From NCBI GenBank assembly GCA_964470345.1, contig CAYYBE010000013.1, forward strand, positions 1 through 21,642: a stretch of 21,642 bases of DNA, read 5' to 3'. The translations under genes were made by a program, and so were the position numbers. Source of the DNA: CAYYBE01 sp964470345 (GTDB lineage Bacteria > Babelota > Babeliae > Babelales > Babelaceae). Shown one piece after another: positions 16,183-21,642 of the stretch. Positions within the stretch are counted from its first letter, which is position 1. Each line of letters begins with the position of its first letter. Under the pieces are notes generated by a model, which was not told where the DNA came from, ran no database searches, and was given only the letters and a program-made list of their open reading frames with translations.

Positions 16183-16743
16183 TTATGACAGAGTTTTTGA
16201 CAAAGACTGCGGTGATGTCGTTGGTGAATTTGTGATTGGCGATCGAGGAGAGATTATTGGTGACGTCGCGGGGGAAGATGTTACCGACGATGAAGAAGAT
16301 GAAGTCGATGAGATACTGCTGTGATGCCGTTTTGCTTTTAAAAAAGTGCGTCGTTGCGTATGGGTGTTGAGTTGTCGAATATGCGTGTTAGCTAATTGGT
16401 CAGTAAGTCGAAGCATAATGACTCCGCTACGAAAAAGCTGCGCCTCTTTTCCCAGCATCTTGCATTCTTTAATTACTAATTCTGTCGTTGATTCTGACCC
16501 CGATTCTGTATCGAATATGAGTCCTTCTGGCGTTACCCCTAATGTATGCATTTTTTCGGTGTACTGTTTAAGGCCGATGGTCTCAAGCCATTCGCAGAGT
16601 TCTGAAGAGTTCCAGAGAGCAGGACGTTTCTCAGCGGTTATACTTGCGTTTATTTTTTGCATTTCCCGGGGCGAGCATGATGAAGCTTGTATTGCTCCGG
16701 AAATAGTTACAATCAAAACAAAGAGTATGTTTTCTGGTTTCAT
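16183..16743 (-). CDS. Exported protein with eukaryote-type SAM domain and Ser/Thr/Pro-rich tail
   Basis: This 186-residue protein begins with a hydrophobic signal (MKPENILFVLIVTISGAIQ) that ends at A20-S-S-C23, perhaps a relaxed lipobox. Residues 44-117 resemble a SAM (sterile alpha motif) domain: W44, the segment CEWLETIGLKQY, then GV-x3-GL, an acidic/Ser/Thr insertion at about 78-88, and a last helix with LGKEAQLF. Residues 141-186 are low-complexity S/T/P, like a linker or wall-spanning tail. SAM domains mediate protein-protein contacts and are mostly eukaryotic, so an exported bacterial copy suggests a host-directed or surface protein. The ATG at 16743 has AGGAG upstream. A longer start at 16788 would lie inside the 5' hairpin and is rejected. 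Confidence 0.7.
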   Translation of the reverse strand: MKPENILFVLIVTISGAIQASSCSPREMQKINASITAEKRPALWNSSELCEWLETIGLKQYTEKMHTLGVTPEGLIFDTESGSESTTELVIKECKMLGKEAQLFRSGVIMLRLTDQLANTHIRQLNTHTQRRTFLKAKRHHSSISSTSSSSSSVTSSPATSPIISPRSPITNSPTTSPQSLSKTLS

Positions 16744-16767
16744 AGGTTCTCCTGGGTTTGGTGTTGG

Positions 16768-16788
16768 ATGGTCGCCTCTTGCGACCAT
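16768..16788 (-). promoter_or_regulatory. Perfect inverted repeat at the predicted transcription start
   Basis: ATGGTCGC and GCGACCAT form a perfect 8-bp inverted repeat around a 5-nt centre. It begins within a base or two of the predicted +1 of the SAM-domain gene. It could be a repressor operator in DNA, or a 5'-terminal stem-loop that protects the mRNA. The sequence cannot decide between these. Confidence 0.5.
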
Positions 16789-16795
16789 GTATTTA

Positions 16796-16823
16796 ATTAT
16801 AGAATTGGTTGAGGATTTGTCGA
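16796..16823 (-). promoter_or_regulatory. Sigma70-type promoter of the SAM-domain gene
   Basis: On the minus strand, TCGACA (5 of 6 matches to the -35 consensus, at 16823-16818) is followed by a 16-nt spacer and a perfect TATAAT (16801-16796). The predicted transcription start is near 16789, giving a leader of about 45 nt before the ATG at 16743. Confidence 0.7.
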
Positions 16824-17517
16824 TATCTCATATTGAATTTTTTCGGGATTCATGTCTTTGTTTCGCGACTTAATCTGATGATGCTTTTATTACAACACAA
16901 AGTTCTTGTATCAAAAGCTCCATTGTACTAACGTGTGCACATGAAAAAGCCACGCCGGTATGGGTGGCGTGGCTTTTTCGTAAATAAAGCAGTGCTTCGG
17001 AAACCAATGTTGTAACCAATGATGTCATGTAAATGGGTATCAACAAGACCATGAAGCTCTTTAAGTATTCGCTGCTCTATGCGTAAAAGCAAAGATATGT
17101 AAATAGTGTAAATGCGAACACATAATTAAAAGCGTTTAAAAGTGTTGAAAAACCCGCATTCTTAACGAAATCCGTTTTTGTGTGAACCATGTATATATCT
17201 TTTGCATTATTTACACTCTTTTTTGAACAACGAGTCTTTCAGGTTTAAGCCATTCAATTATTCGTGCAGATCGATGTTTTGGCAAGCGTTGAATGTGCGC
17301 ATTATGGGTCGTTTTTAATAATGCATTCACCGCCATTCCCATTGTTTTGCATTATTTTACAAAAGTGTCTTTGAGAAAAAGGCTTATGTGGCGTGCATTT
17401 TTTTATTGCGTTTTTTATTCGGCATTTCGCGACTACCCTCTATGCGAGGGCTTGATTCAGAGCGGGAAAGCATAGTACAGTTCTACGCATAATCTTTTAA
17501 ACGTAAGGAGCTATGCG
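16824..17517. other. Long AT-rich intergenic region without a supported gene
   Basis: Apart from the terminator at 16944-16978, I find no gene here. The open frames present lack ribosome sites and coding character. AGTGTAAAT (17105-17113) recurs inverted as ATTTACACT (17209-17217), about 95 nt apart. T-rich tracts are frequent between 17150 and 17420. CCCTC/GAGGG around 17436-17450 can form a small hairpin upstream of the next gene. No clear promoter for that gene could be assigned. Confidence 0.4.
16944..16978. terminator. Strong bidirectional intrinsic terminator without an obvious gene
   Basis: AAAAAGCCACGCC (16944-16956) pairs perfectly with GGCGTGGCTTTTT (16966-16978) across a 9-nt loop: a 13-bp GC-rich stem flanked by A5 and T5, competent in both directions. 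No gene on either strand clearly ends here. The SAM-domain promoter fires away from it on the minus strand. Confidence 0.85.
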
Positions 17518-17685
17518 ATGAATAAACGTACGATGATGTGGGTTGGGGTTACGGTAGGCATTATTATTGCCGCCCTTATTCTTGTTAAGTTTGGAAAAGC
17601 GGAAAACCTGTATAGCACAACACGAGTGGGGCAGGAGGACTTTGATTGGGACCTCCCGGGAAGCAGTAGTATTAACCCTTTTTAG
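17518..17685 (+). CDS. Small membrane protein, 55 residues
   Basis: The ATG at 17518 is preceded by a good AAGGAG (17505-17510) at 7-nt spacing. The product starts MNKRTMM, has one hydrophobic span (about residues 8-23, WVGVTVGIIIAALILV), then a polar, acidic C-terminus containing DFDWDLPG. The positive N-terminus and lack of a cleavage motif suggest a single-span membrane protein with the tail outside the cytoplasm, or an uncleaved signal anchor. It matches no family I recognise. It faces the small peptide gene at 17743-17892 with a 57-nt gap. The ribosome site is the main support. Confidence 0.6.
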   Translation: MNKRTMMWVGVTVGIIIAALILVKFGKAENLYSTTRVGQEDFDWDLPGSSSINPF

Positions 17686-17742
17686 GCGTATTTAAGAAAA
17701 CAGGAGGAGTGCGAAAAAATGCGTAAAAAGCAGTATTAATGC

Positions 17743-17892
17743 TTAGTGTCGGGAGAATTCGGCAAAATCAGCGTGGCAGTTGACCCGCCCCGTTTGACCG
17801 CCGCTTTCTCCTGTGTTACCCTCGCCCTCTCCTCCAGCGGATATTTGTGTAGCCATGAGGAGGAGTGTCGCTAGGAAAAATTTGTGTAACAT
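17743..17892 (-). CDS. Small secreted Gly-rich peptide, 49 residues
   Basis: The ATG at 17892 encodes MLHKFFLATLLLMATQISA, a textbook signal peptide with a basic n-region, a leucine-rich core and an SxA-like end. A mature part of about 30 residues follows, opening GGEGEGNTGESGG, containing a single Cys (residue 39) and ending FSRH. The ribosome site is poor (GCGAG, 7 nt before the ATG), which lowers confidence. It is divergent from the large membrane regulator, with 118 nt between the two starts. The family is unknown. A role as a signal peptide or small surface protein is possible but unproven. Confidence 0.55.
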   Translation of the reverse strand: MLHKFFLATLLLMATQISAGGEGEGNTGESGGQTGRVNCHADFAEFSRH

Positions 17893-18010
17893 GATATTAC
17901 TCGCAAGGTTTTTCTGGTAAAAAATTAATTTTAAGGTAAGTTAAAAACTATACACCCAAGGACCCAAAATAAGTTTAACCAGTTACATGACTTTAGAGAA
18001 GGTCTTGGTT
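17893..18010. promoter_or_regulatory. Divergent control region between peptide and regulator genes
   Basis: This AT-rich gap must hold the promoters for both neighbours. It contains an 8-bp tandem repeat ACCCAAGG/ACCCAAAA (17954-17969) next to a TATACA (17949-17954) that could serve as a -10 on the plus strand, but no good -35 is present. The ribosome site AGAGAAGG (17995-18002) belongs to the regulator gene. Confidence 0.35.
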
Positions 18011-20797
18011 ATGAATTATATACTACTTCTTGTGCTTGCGAACCGAGTATGGGGATTTTGCGTTGCTAGTCTTGTATCTATTAAATTGCTCTCTGTTTAT
18101 AGGGTGGTTCTTCAGAATTCGATATTTCAAAGACTGTGGCTTTTGTTCTCTGTCGGAGTCATCTACGATTTTTTTTGGTATGGCTGCGCGATGTATAAAA
18201 CAAGCTATCGTTTGTGGATTTCTGCGACTCCTCAGTTTGGGTACCTATTGGTATCGAGTTGCCTTCTTCTCTTGTGGCCTCTTGCAATTTTTTTGCACAC
18301 TCTGAGGTATGAATGGCTCATTGTTGCTGAAGATAAGTTTTACAAACGCCACTATGCTTTGGGGATTTTGACCGTAGGGATCATGGTCTATTTCCTGTAT
18401 GATTTATTCACTTATGTATATAATCCTGCAAGCCCTTGGCAGATTCTCAGTACCTCTTCTTTTGTGATGATGAATATTTTTATCATAGCCAATAGAGGGG
18501 GCACGCTTGTTTTTGGTATAAAGAAGCTAATCGCTAGTAAGCCGATGCCGCTGATCATACAGCAGCAGATCAAATGGATTTTATGTTTGGTAGTTATACC
18601 AATTATTTTGCAGTCGATCTTTTTGTTAGAAAATTGTGGTATTTTTGCAGCTACCGGTATCTACTGGGAATTGTTTGTTTCTCTCTTGCAAGATACTCTT
18701 ATTTTCGGCTCCTACTACGTTCTGTTGAGGCTCTTGGATCTGCGCCTTTTCAATGCCATACCATTGGTAAAAGGGAAGCCATCGCCCCGTTTCGGCCAGG
18801 TATTTGATGAAATTGTCGCTTGGCTTGATAGGGCAACAACGTTGCCAGAAATTCGTATTATTGCCAAAACGTATTTTGAGAAAGCCTTTGGTTTTAATTC
18901 AGACGGTGTGACTTTGTACGTTCGTCCCGTTGATTATGCAGGCGTTATTGATGGAGCACCACCATCGAACATCCATGAAAAAGTCGAAGCGCTCTTTTAT
19001 TCCTCTGCGCCGGAATCGGTCGCTCTCTGCCAAAAGATACGAGAAAAGGTGATCTTGCTCCATGCAAACGTGCAATATGAAGAGACGTATCATATTGGAA
19101 CTGACGCCAAGCGGTTTCGTGCTTTTCTTGAAGCACTTAATGCCGAAGGTTTTATACCAATCTACCGAGAACAGAGCTTGGTCGCCTATATTATTATTGA
19201 GCATAATGCATGCGGGGGCATGTTAATACATGATGTTGAAGTGCAGGCGATGTTCACCTTTATAACGCATCTTGCCTACGTTATCGAAAGCCGGCAACGG
19301 CTGGATTCGAAAGTCTTAGTAAAAAAATGTATGGAACATGTATATCGAGAAAGACAGCTCTACCAAGAGCGGGAGCATTGTCATGAGGGTATGCAGACAA
19401 TGGCAAAGCATATACAGACAAAGGGAGCGGTGAGTCTGATTTGTTTGAAGAATAATCGTTTACAGGTTGCAGATAGTGAAGGGGCCGATTTATTGGGGTT
19501 GCCCAAGGGGACATTGCTTGTTCCTGACGGCTATAAAGAGCCGTTGAAGCGATTGATAAATGGGTATAAGAAGTATGGACGGTCGGAGCCGATTTTTCAG
19601 AAAGATCCCCAAGGGAAAATGCTCCGCTTTACTCCATTGAGGTCTCCATATAAGAGAAATATTGTGATTGCTGTTTCTCATCAAACGCTTACAGACCGTC
19701 TCTCATTCCCGTCATTTGTGACCGGTAATAGTGATGCGTGGAATTATACGCTTTTCTTGCAGACAACAGCATCGGGGAAACAACTTAATGCGTTTGTTCC
19801 AGTAAACCAAGGGTTCCTTCTTAATTTTAAGATAACCTATATGCGTGCGGTTTTTGCACGTCGTCCTGTATGCTTATTGGGTTACCCAGAAGATATAAAG
19901 CAGTTAGCCGTGATTGCTCAGGCGATGTGGGCGCGCGATACGTTTGAAGATCTTGGCATTACCTCTCAAGAGCAGGGGAATGAATTCGCCGTAAAACTGT
20001 TTGGAATGACTCCAATAAAAGAGGGTGAAGAAGAAAAGAAGGGTCTTCTTGCAACATTAAGCGCATCGGGAACACTGTTTATTGAACGTATTGAATTTCT
20101 TTCGCTCAAAACGCAAGAGCTGCTCGCAGAATTTATTGCAACCGGTTCGTATACTCCTTTGTGCAGTCGACAATTTACTTCAAGTGATGTACAGATTGTT
20201 TGTGGATGCCACCTTAACGAACGAGACCTGAAATCACGTGCAGAAGCAGGGAGGTTTTCAATGGCATTGTATCATGAGCTCAAGAAGAGCACTGTTTCTA
20301 TTCCTCAGTTGTCCCAATTTCCGTCTCAGATGGTAGCGGAGCTGATTCGCCCTTTCTGTATACAATTATTTGGAGAAGAAGTTCTGCAGTTGCATTCAGT
20401 CGAGATAGACTATCTTGTCAGTGATTTTTCTTGTTCAACTGGAGTTCGTAGTTTAAGTGAGCTTCGCATGTATGTAAAAAATAAGCTCGAAATGAAGCTT
20501 AAGCAAAAGAGTCATTTCAAGCCGGCTGTGCTTTTTAATGGAAAATTTCATGATGAGGAAGCAGTTATGCGAGAGGCTCAGCGTTTGGGGCGGGAAACAC
20601 TCAAAGATAAAAAATTATTCACCGCAGTGGTCGCTATTATCGACAGCTCTACAGGCGTAGCTAAACTTTTAGGTGTTGACTACTCAACGGTGCAACGAAA
20701 ATGTGAAAAATACGAAATTGGTACTTTTGCTCCTGGTTATGAACGAAAACCGGGTCGTCCAAGAAAACGACCATCTTCCCCGCTCTCCCTTTCATAA
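18011..20797 (+). CDS. Membrane-anchored regulator: 7 TM, GAF, PAS, inactive sigma54-activator AAA+, Fis-type HTH, AT-hook
   Basis: A 928-residue multidomain protein. About seven hydrophobic spans fill residues 3-238, like 7TM sensor kinases. A GAF-like domain (about 255-430), a charged linker and a PAS-like domain (about 473-555) follow. Residues about 575-785 align with sigma54-activator AAA+ domains, but the key sites are gone: Walker A reads GYPEDIKQ (624-631, only Gly624 and Lys630 kept), Walker B reads GTLFIERI (DE to ER), GAFTGA is replaced by a K/E-rich stretch after LFG (663-665), and the arginine-finger segment reads GRFSMALYHEL. A Fis-type helix-turn-helix (about 880-903, GVAKLLGVDYSTVQRK) and an AT-hook-like PGRPRKRP (914-921) end the protein. 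There is no kinase domain. I start at 18011, 8 nt after AGAGAAGG; the ATG at 17987 has no ribosome site. Confidence 0.8.
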   Translation: MNYILLLVLANRVWGFCVASLVSIKLLSVYRVVLQNSIFQRLWLLFSVGVIYDFFWYGCAMYKTSYRLWISATPQFGYLLVSSCLLLLWPLAIFLHTLRYEWLIVAEDKFYKRHYALGILTVGIMVYFLYDLFTYVYNPASPWQILSTSSFVMMNIFIIANRGGTLVFGIKKLIASKPMPLIIQQQIKWILCLVVIPIILQSIFLLENCGIFAATGIYWELFVSLLQDTLIFGSYYVLLRLLDLRLFNAIPLVKGKPSPRFGQVFDEIVAWLDRATTLPEIRIIAKTYFEKAFGFNSDGVTLYVRPVDYAGVIDGAPPSNIHEKVEALFYSSAPESVALCQKIREKVILLHANVQYEETYHIGTDAKRFRAFLEALNAEGFIPIYREQSLVAYIIIEHNACGGMLIHDVEVQAMFTFITHLAYVIESRQRLDSKVLVKKCMEHVYRERQLYQEREHCHEGMQTMAKHIQTKGAVSLICLKNNRLQVADSEGADLLGLPKGTLLVPDGYKEPLKRLINGYKKYGRSEPIFQKDPQGKMLRFTPLRSPYKRNIVIAVSHQTLTDRLSFPSFVTGNSDAWNYTLFLQTTASGKQLNAFVPVNQGFLLNFKITYMRAVFARRPVCLLGYPEDIKQLAVIAQAMWARDTFEDLGITSQEQGNEFAVKLFGMTPIKEGEEEKKGLLATLSASGTLFIERIEFLSLKTQELLAEFIATGSYTPLCSRQFTSSDVQIVCGCHLNERDLKSRAEAGRFSMALYHELKKSTVSIPQLSQFPSQMVAELIRPFCIQLFGEEVLQLHSVEIDYLVSDFSCSTGVRSLSELRMYVKNKLEMKLKQKSHFKPAVLFNGKFHDEEAVMREAQRLGRETLKDKKLFTAVVAIIDSSTGVAKLLGVDYSTVQRKCEKYEIGTFAPGYERKPGRPRKRPSSPLSLS

Positions 20798-20829
20798 AAA
20801 CGTTGTTTTACTCGAGTAACTATCGCAAG

Positions 20830-20862
20830 AGCTCCCAGGCCCTACTGGACAGCTTTCTTTTT
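20830..20862 (+). terminator. Intrinsic terminator after the regulator gene
   Basis: AGCT and CCAG (20830-20838) pair with CTGG and AGCT (20845-20854) around a small internal loop and a 6-nt apical loop. A TTCTTTTT tail follows. It lies 33 nt past the stop codon and would separate the regulator from the next gene. Confidence 0.6.
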
Positions 20863-20876
20863 ATTATGCATTTATA

Positions 20877-20906
20877 TTGACAAATTGAAAATATATTAAA
20901 TAGACT
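20877..20906 (+). promoter_or_regulatory. Sigma70-type promoter of the Gly/Arg-rich protein gene
   Basis: A perfect TTGACA (20877-20882) is followed by an 18-nt AT-rich spacer and TAGACT (20901-20906, 4 of 6 consensus matches). The predicted start near 20913 gives a long leader of about 115 nt before the ATG at 21029. The position right after the terminator supports an independent unit. Confidence 0.55.
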
Positions 20907-21028
20907 GGAAGTAAGAAGCAAGACGTAGAGTTCCCGGTAGCCGTTGGTTGTCTCTGGTGACAAGTAGGGGCTCGGGCTGTGGGTTTTGCAGTGGGTTCAA
21001 CTATTTTTTTACTTCAAGGAGTAGGGCG

Positions 21029-21642
21029 ATGACGTCAGGTTCAAAAAAGATTATGGTGGTTACCTTACTGGCTGCTTGTGTGGTTGCCAGTGTAGTTATC
21101 CCTCGTGGCGGTGGAGGCGGTCGTGGTGGCGGTGGTCGTGGGGGTGGTGGCGGTTACCGTAGTAGCGGCTCGCGTGGCGGTTCTTTCCGTAGTGGCGGGA
21201 CACGTAGTTTTTCAGGAGCACGAACTTCTGGGGTACGTTCAGCTACTTCTACAAGAACGGCTTCACGTCTTTCGGGTAGTTCACGAACGTTGTCGGGTAG
21301 CCGTTTTGCTGGTCGCGGTGGAGCTCGTTATGCAGGTAGAGGCCGTGGTGGACATTGGTATGGACGTCGTGGGTATTGGGGTAATTTTGGTTGGGGTTCA
21401 GGATGGGGTTGGGGCTTAGGTTTAGGTCTTGGCTTTGGTTGGATGTCCTATCCATATTGGACTCGTTATACCTATTATGACGATTATGTTGCTTCTCCCG
21501 ATATTTGTATTTACCAAGGGTATCCATGTGAATGGCCACGTGCTTTACGTGTCTATGCCGACAACAAAGATTGGAGTGGCGCATTAACTGATATTAATAC
21601 GAAGTTAGATCAGTTAAATACCCGCCTTGCTGAGGTTCAAGA
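21029..21642 (+). CDS. Gly/Arg/aromatic-rich exported protein, 3' end outside window
   Basis: The frame is open from the ATG at 21029 to the window edge (204 residues visible). AAGGAG (21016-21021) lies 7 nt upstream. A basic start (SGSKK) and hydrophobic stretch IMVVTLLAACVVASVV (8-23) form a signal or membrane anchor. Residues 26-60 are poly-Gly/Arg, 61-105 Ser/Arg/Gly repeats, and 106-150 a Trp/Tyr/Gly block (GWGSGWGWGLGLGLGFGW). Then comes a more ordered part with two Cys (160, 167), and a start of a likely coiled coil (LTDINTKLDQLNTRLAEVQ). I recognise no family. The repetitive N-terminal part suggests a surface, adhesive or flexible secreted protein; the C-terminus is unseen. Confidence is high that it is a gene and low for function. 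Confidence 0.8.
   Translation, partial: MTSGSKKIMVVTLLAACVVASVVIPRGGGGGRGGGGRGGGGGYRSSGSRGGSFRSGGTRSFSGARTSGVRSATSTRTASRLSGSSRTLSGSRFAGRGGARYAGRGRGGHWYGRRGYWGNFGWGSGWGWGLGLGLGFGWMSYPYWTRYTYYDDYVASPDICIYQGYPCEWPRALRVYADNKDWSGALTDINTKLDQLNTRLAEVQ

Noticed and set aside
16346..16873. 175-codon plus-strand frame
   Set aside because: It is antisense to the SAM-domain gene, which has a promoter, ribosome site, signal peptide and recognisable domain. The plus frame has none of these.
17105..17217. Inverted repeat AGTGTAAAT / ATTTACACT, considered as a mobile-element end
   Set aside because: Nine bases only, no transposase frame between the copies and no target duplication visible.
17293..17475. 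60-codon plus-strand frame upstream of the small membrane protein
   Set aside because: It has no Shine-Dalgarno sequence and is rich in Phe, Cys and Tyr as expected of AT-rich noncoding DNA.
17702..17739. Perfect AGGAGG followed by a six-codon frame (MRKKQY)
   Set aside because: Spacing of 11 nt and a six-residue product with no downstream gene on this strand for 270 nt make a leader peptide unlikely. It lies between two convergent genes.
1..21642. CRISPR arrays, phage or plasmid genes, insertion sequences
   Set aside because: No regularly spaced repeats, no integrase or transposase frames and no terminal repeats were found.

Overview
The window is bacterial chromosome. It begins inside a tRNA-Trp gene and runs through a long, co-directional, tightly packed core gene block: secE-nusG-rplK-rplA-rplJ-rplL-rpoB-rpoC, then tRNA-Val(GAC), rpsO, pnp, rph and a small protein resembling DNA polymerase III delta. 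This is the usual bacterial transcription/translation supercluster followed by an RNA-decay block, with clear Shine-Dalgarno sites and short or overlapping junctions (rpoB/rpoC overlap 8 nt, pnp/rph overlap 20 nt). After about 15.86 kb the character changes to loosely spaced accessory genes on both strands, with long AT-rich gaps and proteins of unusual architecture.

The lineage cannot be fixed from sequence alone. A secreted protein with a eukaryote-type SAM domain, several small exported or membrane proteins and an atypical RpoB would suit a host-associated, deep-branching group such as Dependentiae (TM6), but that is only a guess.

Layout: 1-55 tRNA-Trp (3' part); 113-2998 secE to rplL; 2999-3182 a leader full of hairpins ahead of rpoB; 3183-11526 rpoB and rpoC, with an extra cysteine-rich insertion of about 59 residues near the RpoB N-terminus; 11545-11619 tRNA-Val; 11682-15861 rpsO, pnp, rph and the holA-like gene; 16183-16743 (minus) an exported SAM-domain protein with its own promoter and a perfect inverted repeat at the predicted transcription start; 16744-17517 a mostly empty AT-rich gap with a strong orphan terminator; 17518-17685 a 55-residue membrane protein; 17743-17892 (minus) a 49-residue secreted Gly-rich peptide; 18011-20797 a 928-residue membrane-anchored regulator; 21029 to the end a Gly/Arg-rich exported protein cut by the window edge.

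The strongest candidate for something undescribed is the 18.0-20.8 kb protein: about seven membrane helices, a GAF-like domain, a PAS-like domain, a sigma54-activator-type AAA+ domain in which the Walker A glycines, Walker B acidic pair, GAFTGA loop and both arginine fingers are lost, then a Fis-type helix-turn-helix and an AT-hook-like tail. It looks like a one-component, membrane-tethered DNA-binding receptor built from a dead sigma54 activator. A small secreted peptide gene lies divergently just upstream, which allows the untested idea of a ligand/receptor pair. The RpoB cysteine-rich insertion is the second notable novelty.
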